NCBI RefSeq assembly: GCF_008923185.1
Contig: NZ_WBMT01000025.1
Span: 1-64,000 of the forward strand
Source of the DNA: Actinomadura rudentiformis
Lineage (GTDB): Bacteria; Actinomycetota; Actinomycetes; Streptosporangiales; Streptosporangiaceae
Direction of reading: 5' to 3'
DNA length: 64,000 nucleotides
Shown here: positions 24,721 through 33,201 of the stretch, one piece after another
How positions within the stretch are numbered: position 1 is the stretch's first letter
Layout: every line of letters begins with the position of its first letter
The notes under the pieces: generated by a model
The model's input: the letters and a program-made list of their open reading frames with translations, nothing else
What the model was told of the DNA's origin: nothing
Databases searched by the model: none
Program-made: the position numbers and the translations under genes

Positions 24721-25994
24721 CTAACTGCCTGACTGTGCCCCGCCGCCGGCGCCCGGGAAGATGCGGTCCATGGCGGTCGCGCCCTCCTCCATGACCGGCT
24801 GGATCTGCAGCCGATAGACGGTCTCGGTCACCGCGGTGCCCTTGTGCCCGACCAGGCGCGAGATGTGCTCCACGGCCACGCCGTTGGCCGACAGCACCGA
24901 CACGAAGCTGTGCCGCATCTCCCGCGGCGTCCACTCGGCCTCGTCCAGGCCGGCCCGCTTGATGACCCGCCGGAACTCGCGCCGGACGTTGCCAGCGCTC
25001 ATCTTGGTGCCGTTCCGGGTGCCGAACACCAGCCGCTCGGGGCCGTCGTCGCCAGGGATGGCGTTGGCTGCGCTCAGGTTGTCCCAGAGCCGGGCCAGGA
25101 CGTAGACGCAAAGGCGCGGGAGTTTCAGCGTGCGGCGTGATTTCGGCGTTTTGGTGTCACCGGTCGCGCGTACCGAGCGCTAGACGTACAGCGCGAATTC
25201 GTCGTGTTCCCAGCCAGCGGAGGTGACTGGGCGCCATTCCTGGCGGGCGGAGTCGTAGGCGACGACATGCGACCACGTCAGCCCCCGGAGTTCTTCGGTA
25301 CGGGCGCCGGTCAGGAGCGACAGGACCACGTACGCACGAAGCCAGGGCTTGGCGGTCTCGGCCGCTTCCAGCACGGCCTCGGCCTGGGCCATGCTCAGGG
25401 ATTTGGACGGCCGACCGGCTTTGCCCTTGGGGAGTTCGCAGAGCATCACCACGTTCCGCTTCACCTTGTCGCGGGCCTGGGCGCGGGCGACCGATCGCTT
25501 CAGGATGGAACGGAGCTCCTGCAGCGTGCGGGTACTGACCTCCTTGGCCTTGTGGGCCAGCCACTCGTCGACGTCGTCGGCCGACAGCTCTCGGAGCTTT
25601 CGCGCGCCCAGCTCGGGGATGACGTGCTTGCGGGCGAGGATGCGCTTTGTCTCCACCGTGGTCGCCTCCCGTCCGGTGAGCCCGTACTGCAGCCAGTTCT
25701 CGACGGCCTGGGCGACGGTGTATCTGGTGTCCTCACTCGGCAAGCCGTCGTCGCGATCACGCAGCTTTTGTTGGAGCTTCTTGAGCGCCCGGGATTTGCT
25801 CTTGTCGCTGGCCGACCGGACGATCCGCTTGCCAGCGGGCGTGTACCCGACCGTGATCTCAGCGATCCAGCGCTGGCGGCTCTCGCTCCATCGCAGGCCG
25901 CCATCGCCTCGCGGCCGCCGCTTCGACTCCTCCCGCTTCGTCGCCCGGCCTTGCTCCTCGGGCTCGGGAGGGCGGGGGAGAGGTGCTCGGTCAT
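24721..25994 (-). pseudogene. AICE tyrosine integrase with amber codon and start-proximal frameshift
   Basis: The catalytic parts are all present: LTGARTEELRGL (Arg), TKTPKSRRTLKLP (Lys), TPREMRHSFVS, LVGHKGTAV and Tyr in TVYRL. A TAG at 25182-25180 interrupts the frame where relatives usually have Trp (ALYV-stop-RSVRATGD). The good ribosome-binding site and ATG (25994, MTEHLSP) are in another frame from the N-terminal domain (GGLRWSESRQRWIAEITVGY), and a C5 run at 25978-25974 is the likely indel site. Without the lesions it would be about 420 residues and catalyse site-specific recombination at tRNA-Val. Confidence 0.88.
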
Positions 25995-26065
25995 CGGTAC
26001 ATTCCTCCTGATGTGATCGTCACAGTGCGTAGGCAGTAGAGGGGTCTCGGTAGGGCTCTGTACGG

Positions 26066-26125
26066 CTGCACGCATGCACGGAATGCACATCAATTAATTT
26101 CTGTGCATTGTGTGCATGCGTGCAG
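26066..26125. repeat. 60-bp nested dyad, candidate replication origin or recombination site
   Basis: CTGCACGCATGCAC (26066-26079) pairs exactly with 26112-26125, and inside it AATGCACA (26082-26089) pairs with 26102-26109. The centre (TCAATTAATTTC) is AT-rich. It lies in the gap between the integrase and rep genes. Such an AT-rich core with TGCA-type arms suits a Rep-bound origin. Integrase arm sites are the alternative. Confidence 0.6.
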
Positions 26126-26183
26126 GGGTGCAGACAGGGTTCAACCACGCATGCCGGTGACTGTGAGTGATTGTGCTCGGTGG

Positions 26184-28166
26184 TCATGAGATGACCTCCG
26201 AGTCGATCTCCGGGTGGGCTTCGTAGACCACCGCGGGAGCACGGCCGGCACCGTGCCCTCGGGGTGAGGAGGGAAGACGGCGAAGCCAGCCGTGGGCCTC
26301 CAGGACGCGCAGCCCGGGGTCCAGGTCGGCGACCTTGCGGAAGCGGGGTCGTAGGGCTTGTACGGCGTCGCGGGCGGTGAAGCGGTGGTTGCCGGTGCGG
26401 ATGAGCCAGTCGCGGATGGCGCGGGCGTCGGCCAGGTCGGGGTCGGCGCCGATGAGGTCGTAGGCGGCCTGGGCGTGGGCGAGGAAGTAGTCGCCGATCT
26501 GCCGGGCCAAGGAGAACGTTGCGGCGGTGATGGGCCGGTTCCAGGTGCCGTGATGATGCTCGGCCAAGTGCAGCAGGCCGGCGATTCGGACAACGGCGCC
26601 GGGGAACTTGCCGCCCCAGTCGGGCATGTGCGCCAGGTCGTTGCCGGGCCGGTAGCGCGGCTCGGTGTCGCGCAGCAGATCTTGAACGGCTGTCATGGCG
26701 GAATCGGTGAAAGCCAGCACGACCGGTTCGGTAAGGGCGTGCAGCCGGATGATCAGGTTGGTCAGGGATGCGGCGTAGGTTTGGGCGACTTGGACGGGAA
26801 CGAGGTCGGGGGCGTTGTCGCGGTAGCCCAGCAGCGAGGCCGGGACCGAGTACAAGATCCGGCCAAGCAGGCCCTGCCCGCGGAACTGTGGAGTGTCGGC
26901 CAGCCCGGCCAGCACGTCAGGTTGGGTGCATACGCCGAGGGTGACGTGCGCGGATTCAATGATTTCCGAGGGGCGGCCGACGCGATCGATGCGCATGCCT
27001 TCGCCAGCGTGGCCGTGTTTGAGGACGGCGAAGTTCGGGGCGCCGCTGTAGCGGCCAGCGGCGATGGAGAAGATCTCACCCTCAGGCGACAGCACCGCCA
27101 TCCGCCCGCCCTGCTGAGCCAGAAGCGAGGTCAGGACCTCAGGAGTGGCATCGTCGGAGAACAGCCGCGGCGCGGCCGGAACCTGCAGGTTCTCCAGGCG
27201 TTCCGCGGCGATGCGCGCGTCGGCCAGGTGCTGATCGCGAACGATGGAATCGATGGCGTTGATCGCGGCCTTCTCGGCCTTTTCCATGTCGGCCTCGGCG
27301 ACGCGCCGTTGCAGGGCGATGTCGGTGATGAGCGGTTGGGCTTGGTCGCGCAGGGCTGTTTCGGCGGCGCGGATCGGGCCGGTCATCGCGGCGAACACCT
27401 CGGATTTGCGGTTGCCGGGACCGAGGGCGATGACGGTGAAGAGGTTGGTGGGCTCGCGCCAGCCACGCGCTTGAACCCACACTTTCCCGCTGGCGGCGAC
27501 CGCGAGGACTGCCAGCGCCAGGCATCCGGCCAGATCGTTGGGTGTCTGGGTTTGCTCAGCGAGGCGGGCCGCGTACTCGGCGATCCAGTCCGGCAGCATC
27601 GGCAACGGGAAGCTCGGCAGATCGCGGGCCGCTTCCAACGGCGTGGGTGCGGGCCAGCCCCGCGCTTGAGTGCCGGTGATGTCCTGGACGGTGTCGGCGA
27701 CGGCGCCGCGGAGATCGGCGGTGTCGCCGTCGGCCGCCTGGTGGCCGAGCTGGGTCAGGCGGATGCCGGTAATCGCCACAGCGCGGGCGTAGGCCAGATC
27801 GGCCAACCGGTGGGCGTAGTAGGCGACTTGGGTGGACGAAACCGTCTCGCTGATCAGCGTGTGCAGGTACGGGCCGCCGCCCACCTTGCCGAGCTGTCGC
27901 GGGCCGAGCTCGGCGGCGACTGCGGTCGGCTCGCAGGGGTCGCCTCGGTCGGCCAGGACACAGATCGCCTGCCAGATCACTTGATGGGCGGGCCGGTAGA
28001 ACTCGGTGCCGTCCAGCACTTCGCGGGCCTCGGCCACGGCCCGGGCGGACAGCATCATCGCGCCCAGCACCTGTTGCTCGGCACTGATGTCGTGGGGCAG
28101 CGGCCGAGCCGAATCGCCGGGCTCACCGTGCCCGCCGTCCAACACGCGCAGCGGTGGCTTACTCAT
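26184..28166 (-). CDS. AICE replication protein: DnaB N-terminal domain fused to DUF3987
   Basis: From the Met at 28166 the protein has 660 residues. The first ~110 match the DnaB-helicase N-terminal domain (DISAEQQVLGAMMLSARAVAEA, then FYRPAHQVIWQAI). Then comes a DUF3987 module: LALAVLAVAASGKVWVQARGW, LGPGNRKSEVFAAM (degenerate P-loop), SPEGEIFSIAAGRY, LGVCTQPDVLAGLA and GQGLLGRILYSVP. A winged-helix tail closes it (IRTGNHRFTARDAVQALRP). DUF3987 proteins are primase/helicase-like replication factors of elements. It replaces RepSA-type initiators. The start codon lacks a strong ribosome-binding site, and a GTG at 28181 is possible. Confidence 0.8.
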   Translation of the reverse strand: MSKPPLRVLDGGHGEPGDSARPLPHDISAEQQVLGAMMLSARAVAEAREVLDGTEFYRPAHQVIWQAICVLADRGDPCEPTAVAAELGPRQLGKVGGGPYLHTLISETVSSTQVAYYAHRLADLAYARAVAITGIRLTQLGHQAADGDTADLRGAVADTVQDITGTQARGWPAPTPLEAARDLPSFPLPMLPDWIAEYAARLAEQTQTPNDLAGCLALAVLAVAASGKVWVQARGWREPTNLFTVIALGPGNRKSEVFAAMTGPIRAAETALRDQAQPLITDIALQRRVAEADMEKAEKAAINAIDSIVRDQHLADARIAAERLENLQVPAAPRLFSDDATPEVLTSLLAQQGGRMAVLSPEGEIFSIAAGRYSGAPNFAVLKHGHAGEGMRIDRVGRPSEIIESAHVTLGVCTQPDVLAGLADTPQFRGQGLLGRILYSVPASLLGYRDNAPDLVPVQVAQTYAASLTNLIIRLHALTEPVVLAFTDSAMTAVQDLLRDTEPRYRPGNDLAHMPDWGGKFPGAVVRIAGLLHLAEHHHGTWNRPITAATFSLARQIGDYFLAHAQAAYDLIGADPDLADARAIRDWLIRTGNHRFTARDAVQALRPRFRKVADLDPGLRVLEAHGWLRRLPSSPRGHGAGRAPAVVYEAHPEIDSEVIS

Positions 28167-28320
28167 CGGACGACCACGCACGGACCGGCAGGCCGGTTCT
28201 GCCGCGACGTGGGCGTGGCAGGAACGCTTGGAGCTTCCATCAGTCCTCCGAGAGCAAAGAACAGATCAGCCGCGAGGGGTGTTCGCGGTGAGGCAGATGT
28301 GACTTAGCGGGCCGAGAAAA

Positions 28321-28351
28321 GCCCGGACCGCCACGGGGTAACAGTCCGGGC
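28321..28351 (-). terminator. hairpin downstream of the translocase gene
   Basis: GCCCGGAC (28321-28328) pairs with GTCCGGGC (28344-28351). On the minus strand it follows the translocase gene and its repeats and precedes rep, so it probably ends the transfer operon. No T-run is present. Confidence 0.5.
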
Positions 28352-28385
28352 CGGGCTCGGGGGCTAGTTCGGCGTGCGGGGCCCC

Positions 28386-28509
28386 GTGACAGGTCGGGGT
28401 GTCACGGGCGGGGGCTGGGGGAGGGAGTTACAGGTCAGAGGCGGTGTCACGGCCGTGACAGGTGCCCGTGACAGGTGGCGTGACACGCGCGTGACACCCG
28501 CCCGTGACA
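28386..28509. repeat. GTGACA repeat cluster, candidate clt/TraB recognition locus
   Basis: Eight GTGACA hexamers lie in 124 bp: six direct (from 28386, 28455, 28468, 28480, 28491, 28504) and two inverted (TGTCAC ending at 28405 and 28450). Several extend to CCGTGACAGG. TraB translocases of Streptomyces plasmids bind clustered 8-bp repeats at clt, usually near traB. This cluster begins about 75 bp past the translocase stop. Confidence 0.65.
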
Positions 28510-28584
28510 AGATCAACTTCGGGTGCGGGCGCGATCCCACGCGCAGCCGTACACGCGCGAGAGGCGCCCGCGCCCCGTGACGAG

Positions 28585-30939
28585 TCATGCCGCTTGGCTG
28601 AGGTCGGGACCGTCGAGCGGGGCCAGGTCGATGATGGTGAACGTGGTGTTGGCGCCGCCGGTCTTGTCGCGGCGCAAGACGCCGTCGTCGACAAGCTGAC
28701 CGAGGACCTTGTAGGACCAGGACCGCTTCATCCCGGACCTGTCGCGGACCTTCTGGAACTCCGGATCGCCGGCCGTGAAGGTCAGGCGGCCGGTGGCGGC
28801 GCGGTGGCGGAGCCAGTCGTGCACCAGGCGGCGGGCGGCCTCGGGCGACATCTTGGGCCCCTCCTGCTGCTCTGGTGGGGTCTCCAGCAGGTCCTCGGGG
28901 CCGGGGTCGGTGATCGGGTCGTCGGGTCCGGCGGTGAGGTCGGGGGAAGGGTCGTCGGTGCGCACGTGCTGGCTGACGGCGTCGCCGTCGTCGCGCAGCT
29001 GGTCCACCACGGCCCGGGCGGCCTCGGCGTCGGCCGGCACCAGGACGGGGCGGCCGGTGGCCTCACTGGCGTTCTGCGGGCCGATGACGCCGCGCCGTTC
29101 CAGGACCTCCATCACGCGCAGGCAGTCGGTGTGCGGGAGGCGGAGTTTGCGCTGCAGCATCGTGGTGGAGGCGTGCTGGGCGGTGATGACCAGCTCGGCC
29201 GCCTGCGCAAGTACCTCGGCGAACCGCTCGTCGCGTTCACCCGCGCCGTCGTCGACGGTGTCGACCGGGCGGCGGACGGTGTCGAGCTCGTCGACGGCGT
29301 CGTCCTGGGCGCCGACGAGGGTCCCCTCGGGGTCGGCGCTGGCAGGCATCGCGATGGCCGGGCTGCGCCGGGCCGCTGAGCCCGAAGGGTCGGCGAGGCG
29401 GGCGGTGAACTCGTCGGCGTTCTTGGCGGCAGCCGGGAATGCCGCGGCGTGGGCGCGCATGTTGGCGTTGGCCTCGTTGTCGGTCTTGCCCCAGGCAAAG
29501 GTGCGCAGCGGCATCGCGTAGTGCGTGGCGCGGATGCCAGGGGCGTCCAGGTAGGCCATGCCGGGCTGGTGGTTCTCCCACTGCTCCGGCGCGACGCCGG
29601 CCTTACGCTGCCGGTCGCTGGTGCCGAACTTGGCGTCATCGTCGTCGGCCAGGCCGAAGCACATCTTGGCCATCTGCGAGCGGATGAGGGTGGGGACCTG
29701 GGTGTAATCGGCGCGCTGCAGCGAGATCACCACCGAGCCGCCAGCGGACCGGATCTCCTTGACGATCTCTTCGACCTTGGTCTGATCGGCCTCGCCCAGG
29801 GCCTCGTACAGCTTGGAGTACTCCTCGATCCACAGGAACCAGTACAAGAGCCCGCAGCCCTTGGTCCATTTCTGGAAGCCGTGCTCAGACAGCCACTTGG
29901 TGCGCTGGGGGATCTCACCGTGCATCGTGCGGATCAGGTCGACCGCGCCGGGCTTGCTGGTCTCGAAGCGGTGCAGCCCTGGGCGGACGGGGCCGAGGGT
30001 CTGATCGTCCTTGGAGATGTCGATGCCGAACACCGCGGTGTCGACGCGCGAGATGATCTCGGCCAGGTAGTTCCACGCGCCGCCGATGGACTTGCCGGAC
30101 CCGGTCATGCCCATGATCTGCAGCTGGTGACCGGTGAAGGGGTGCAGGACCTCGCTCATGTCCTGGTACATGCCGGGCCGTAGCGCCTCGGCGATCGAGC
30201 CGCCGGGCCGGTAGGGGCCGGGCCAGGGCAGCGGCCGCTTCATGATGCGCGGGTCGGAAATGGTGACGTGCGCCTGGGAGGCGTCGTCCTCATCGCGGGC
30301 GACGTTCACCGAGCCGGGCGGGAACTTCAGGCCGGACTCGATGTAGGCGGTGTTTTTGATGGCGTCATCGGCGGTCTTCTCCCCGGCCGGCAGCGCCATC
30401 TTGCCCTTGACCTTGTAGTCGTCGACCTCGGTGGTACGGACCTTGGCGCCGGACAGGCCGAAGGAGTCCTTGGCCTTGTCGAACACGAACGCCAGCGGGT
30501 CGACCGAGCCGCCGTCGAGCGACGGCGTCTGCCGGATCACCGCCCGGATGTTCCACGCCACCGCCAGGGTGCCGCCGCCAAAGAACAGCATCCCGAGGGT
30601 GATCTGCGTGCCGATGCCGGTGATGGTGGCGATGGTGAACCACAGGCCGCCAAACAGCGCGGTCAGCGTCGAGTGGACACGGCCCAGTAGCCCGCGCTGG
30701 TGGGAGACTGCCCAGGTCAAGCCCGTCATGACGACGGTGGACAGGGTGGCGGCCATGGTCGCCCACGTCACCGCCGGCGGTTGTCCCCACTTGGCGTGGG
30801 AGATCGCTGCGACGACGGTGACCAGGCCGAGGATCGCCCACGGCGGGACGAGTACGCCGATCTTGGAGACGGCGGCGACGGTGATGCGTTCGACGGTGGC
30901 GTCCTGGGCGATCTGCAGGGTCTGGGTTTTGCGTGCCAT
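28585..30939 (-). CDS. FtsK/TraB-like conjugative DNA translocase
   Basis: The 784-residue protein starts MARKTQTLQIAQ and has three to four N-terminal membrane spans (about 25-150). An FtsK motor domain follows, with Walker A GMTGSGKS, Walker B WFLWIEEYSKL and the SLQRADYTQVPTLIRSQ stretch. The C-terminal ~100 residues form a winged helix (MKRSWSYKVLGQLVDDGVLR), as in TraB, where this domain binds repeat sequences. It would pump double-stranded DNA between hyphae. The ATG overlaps the upstream stop by one base. It is the last gene of the transfer operon. Confidence 0.9.
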   Translation of the reverse strand: MARKTQTLQIAQDATVERITVAAVSKIGVLVPPWAILGLVTVVAAISHAKWGQPPAVTWATMAATLSTVVMTGLTWAVSHQRGLLGRVHSTLTALFGGLWFTIATITGIGTQITLGMLFFGGGTLAVAWNIRAVIRQTPSLDGGSVDPLAFVFDKAKDSFGLSGAKVRTTEVDDYKVKGKMALPAGEKTADDAIKNTAYIESGLKFPPGSVNVARDEDDASQAHVTISDPRIMKRPLPWPGPYRPGGSIAEALRPGMYQDMSEVLHPFTGHQLQIMGMTGSGKSIGGAWNYLAEIISRVDTAVFGIDISKDDQTLGPVRPGLHRFETSKPGAVDLIRTMHGEIPQRTKWLSEHGFQKWTKGCGLLYWFLWIEEYSKLYEALGEADQTKVEEIVKEIRSAGGSVVISLQRADYTQVPTLIRSQMAKMCFGLADDDDAKFGTSDRQRKAGVAPEQWENHQPGMAYLDAPGIRATHYAMPLRTFAWGKTDNEANANMRAHAAAFPAAAKNADEFTARLADPSGSAARRSPAIAMPASADPEGTLVGAQDDAVDELDTVRRPVDTVDDGAGERDERFAEVLAQAAELVITAQHASTTMLQRKLRLPHTDCLRVMEVLERRGVIGPQNASEATGRPVLVPADAEAARAVVDQLRDDGDAVSQHVRTDDPSPDLTAGPDDPITDPGPEDLLETPPEQQEGPKMSPEAARRLVHDWLRHRAATGRLTFTAGDPEFQKVRDRSGMKRSWSYKVLGQLVDDGVLRRDKTGGANTTFTIIDLAPLDGPDLSQAA

Positions 30940-31298
30940 CAGAGATCCACCTCCCCGGTGTGCTTGCGTGGTTTGTCGATGTCGATGAACTGGCGGCGAG
31001 ATTCGAGGTTGAACTTCACGGCCTCGGTGCAGATCCCGGTGCACAGGTCCCGGGCCTGCCGCAGGTGCCGCGACACCCAGCGGGCCCGCACGTAGACGTT
31101 GACGTGCCGCAGCCGCGGGTGCTTTTTGAGCTTGCGCATGGCGCGTTCTGCGGCGCCGGCGTCGTGGTCGAGCTGGCGGCCCAGATCGCGGCCGAGCTGC
31201 TGGGTTTCCTTGGCGTAGGCGGCGATGTTCTTGCCGACCTTGCCGCGGAAGGTGATGGCGCCGATCCTCTCGATGCGGCGGACTGCGGACGAACCCAT
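30939..31298 (-). CDS. small AICE protein, paralogue A
   Basis: The 119-residue product starts at 31298 behind GGAGG (MGSSAVRRIERIG). It is basic and helical with no recognised domain. Residues 10-95 align with the neighbouring 102-residue protein: F-R-G-x-x-G, an x-x-Y then L-G-R, A-x-x-A-x-x-x-L-K, then a V-strand followed by A-R-x-I/V-x-x-x-L. It abuts the translocase gene (TGATG) and probably assists transfer. The role is unknown. Confidence 0.75.
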   Translation of the reverse strand: MGSSAVRRIERIGAITFRGKVGKNIAAYAKETQQLGRDLGRQLDHDAGAAERAMRKLKKHPRLRHVNVYVRARWVSRHLRQARDLCTGICTEAVKFNLESRRQFIDIDKPRKHTGEVDL

Positions 31299-31382
31299 GA
31301 CGGTCACCTCCGAGGGTTGTGAATAGGGGAAACAATCGGCCTCGCTCCGGGTGCCGCCCTGGGGCGGCACCCGGAGCGAGGG

Positions 31383-31691
31383 TCATCGGCCGAGGAAGTG
31401 CTTGCGGTAGGCGCCGTGGAAGCGGCGGCCATGCGACTCGATGCCGTGCGCCATCTCCTGCATGCGCTTGAGGCGCTTGGCGATCTGGCGGGCCTTCCAC
31501 TTGGTGTCGACGCCCACCAGGTACCAATGGCCCTTCAGCGAGGCGATCGCGGCCTCGGCCTCACCGGCCGCCAGCTCCAGCTCGAACTTCCACTGGCGGC
31601 CGATCTCCTCCAGCACCTCGCCGTAGTCCAGGAACGCCTCGCCCAGCGACCCCCGGAACTCAATCCACGCCAGCTCATCGATGTGGGCCAT
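31383..31691 (-). CDS. small AICE protein, paralogue B
   Basis: This 102-residue protein (MAHIDELAWIEFRGSLGEAF) is unrecognised by domain but clearly related to the protein encoded just downstream. Both share FRG-x-(L/V)-G, Y, LGR/IGR spacing, ASLKGH versus RKLKKH and K-A-R-Q-I-A-K-R-L versus A-R-W-V-S-R-H-L. It suggests an old tandem duplication. An 84-bp gap with a GC-rich stem (31350-31381) separates the two. No membrane segment is present. Confidence 0.7.
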   Translation of the reverse strand: MAHIDELAWIEFRGSLGEAFLDYGEVLEEIGRQWKFELELAAGEAEAAIASLKGHWYLVGVDTKWKARQIAKRLKRMQEMAHGIESHGRRFHGAYRKHFLGR

Positions 31692-31693
31692 CG

Positions 31694-32002
31694 CTACGCC
31701 GCTCCTTGCTGCTCATCAGGGGTGAACACGTCCTCGATGACCTCGACGTCGATGACGTCGAGGTCGCAGTCAGTCGCGTCGGCGCGGCCGAGACGGTACT
31801 GGTCAGCGATCGCCTCGCCCAGGCTCCGCAGCCGTGGGCCCAGCGGCGCGATCCCAGCCAGCGCGGTGACCTGTTCGTCCAGCCACGCCGCGAACAACGC
31901 CAGCACGGCCCACACGCCGCGCAGTACCGGAACCAGCCGCGCCCACACGCCCTGCCCGGCGCCCGGGCCGGGCGTGCGGGGAAAGGCGGTGAGCGTGCTC
32001 AT
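31694..32002 (-). CDS. small AICE membrane-associated protein
   Basis: The ATG at 32002 overlaps the upstream stop (ATGA) and gives 102 residues. One hydrophobic span is visible (LVPVLRGVWAVLALFAAWL), then an acidic C-terminus (DLDVIDVEVIEDVF). No known domain is recognised. It ends three bases before the next start. It is likely part of the Spd-like set of small membrane proteins in the transfer operon. Confidence 0.6.
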   Translation of the reverse strand: MSTLTAFPRTPGPGAGQGVWARLVPVLRGVWAVLALFAAWLDEQVTALAGIAPLGPRLRSLGEAIADQYRLGRADATDCDLDVIDVEVIEDVFTPDEQQGAA

Positions 32003-32235
32003 CGGCGCCACCGCCCGCCGGCGAAAGGGCACCGCCACCCCGCACCGGTCCGAAGTGAGCGCAGGTACCCGACCGCGGCCGCGGCGGCCGCCAGGCCCGC
32101 CAGCATCCGAGCGGCGCCCTCATGCATCGACGTCGCCCAGGTCAACACGGCCAGGACCGGCACGAACACCACCGCGACCACCGCGCCCACGATCACGGCC
32201 CCCACCAGGGGGCGGGGCACCAAACGGCCGCTCAC
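31999..32235 (-). CDS. small two-span membrane protein
   Basis: The start is a GTG at 32235 overlapping the upstream stop (GTGA), giving 78 residues. Two hydrophobic segments (VGAVIVGAVVAVVFVPVLAV and MLAGLAAAAAAVGYL) precede a basic tail. A longer upstream frame exists but lies within the previous gene. Spd proteins of this size act in intramycelial spread in Streptomyces plasmids, so a similar role is inferred from size and place. Confidence 0.6.
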   Translation of the reverse strand: MSGRLVPRPLVGAVIVGAVVAVVFVPVLAVLTWATSMHEGAARMLAGLAAAAAAVGYLRSLRTGAGWRCPFAGGRWRR

Positions 32236-32957
32236 CGGTCCGTCCTCCGCACCACGCGGGCGGTGATCTGGACCGGCCAGACCCACCGCAGCACGAACCG
32301 GGTCCGCGCCCACATCACCGCGCAGAACGCGGTCGAGACCGGCACGGCCAGCGCGATCCGTTCCGGCCACGACACCACCAGCACGCTGACCGCGATGAAC
32401 ACGCCGATGGTGAAGAACACCGCCGCGATCAGCGCACGCACGCTCGCCTGCGGATCGGCGGGCCGCCGACCGGGGCCATGCTCATGCAGGTGCTGTTCGG
32501 TGTCGGCGACCTGTTCCAGCGGCCCGGCCGCGACGGCGCCCAGCTGCTGGTCAGCCAGCACCGCTAGACGGCCGATGAGCACGGCGCGTTCACCGTGGCT
32601 TGAGGCCCCGGCCAGGTCCAGCCAGGTGCCCTGATCGTCGTCGACCGGCAGCGAGGCGCCGGGCTGGCCAAGTACGGCCCGCTCGGTCCAGGCGACATGG
32701 CGCAGCGGGGAAGCGCCGGCGCCCAGCCTGATGGCCATTGGGCGCCCGTGACGGTCCTCGTCACGGCCCCAGGCGCGGGTGTGCACCGTGGCCAGGTCGT
32801 CCAGCAGGTCAGCGGCGTGCTCGAGCAACTCGGCGCGGGTGTCGGGGTCGGCGATCACGTACAGCTCGCCGATTGCCTGGTCCAGATTGTGTGACAGCTC
32901 CTGATAGCGGCGGCGGTCGCCCGCCCGGTCCCAGCGCGTGAACATCGTTTCGATCAT
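32232..32957 (-). CDS. AICE membrane protein of unknown function
   Basis: A GAGGAGGT site fixes the start at 32957 (MIETMFTRWDRAGDRRRYQ), giving 241 residues. The N-terminal ~170 residues are soluble and helix-rich (LDQAIGELYVIADPDTRAEL). Two membrane spans follow (ALIAAVFFTIGVFIAVSVLV and FCAVMWARTRFVLRWVW) with a short basic end. No family is recognised. It is coupled by overlap to the next small membrane gene, so the two products may act together at the membrane. Confidence 0.65.
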   Translation of the reverse strand: MIETMFTRWDRAGDRRRYQELSHNLDQAIGELYVIADPDTRAELLEHAADLLDDLATVHTRAWGRDEDRHGRPMAIRLGAGASPLRHVAWTERAVLGQPGASLPVDDDQGTWLDLAGASSHGERAVLIGRLAVLADQQLGAVAAGPLEQVADTEQHLHEHGPGRRPADPQASVRALIAAVFFTIGVFIAVSVLVVSWPERIALAVPVSTAFCAVMWARTRFVLRWVWPVQITARVVRRTDR

Positions 32958-32970
32958 GGGGTTGACCTCC

Positions 32971-33201
32971 TCAAAGGTCAGAGGAAAGGGAAGATTCGGG
33001 AGCCCGGTCGGGGCCGGGCTCGGGCAGCCCTGCGAGCGCGGCCGGAGTGTGCCGTCGGCACCGCGGCCCGACCACGTACGGGCGCACTGCATCGGTGCCG
33101 CCGCACGCGCCGTTGGCCGTGGACCAGAAGCTGCACACCAGCGCCAGCAACCGCGGCCGGACCGGCCGCGCTCGCGGGGCGTCACCGCTGCTCACCGCCA
33201 T
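32971..33201 (-). CDS. small hypothetical AICE protein, Cys-rich
   Basis: The ATG at 33201 overlaps the end of the ATPase-like gene by 20 bases and gives 76 residues. The segment VCSFWSTANGACGGTDAVRP followed by PRCRRHTPAALAGLPEP has three Cys and a His that could bind zinc. Small proteins of this look occur in AICE operons (recollection). No ribosome-binding site is obvious, so the gene is plausible but unproven. Confidence 0.45.
   Translation of the reverse strand: MAVSSGDAPRARPVRPRLLALVCSFWSTANGACGGTDAVRPYVVGPRCRRHTPAALAGLPEPGPDRAPESSLSSDL

Noticed and set aside
26358..28307. 649-codon plus-strand frame across rep
   Set aside because: It is Gly/Val-rich shadow coding opposite the DnaB-N/DUF3987 gene, with no motif.
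28321..28580. CRISPR array
   Set aside because: The repeats are hexamers with irregular 3-40 bp spacing in both orientations. They are not CRISPR repeats with uniform spacers, and no cas gene is present.
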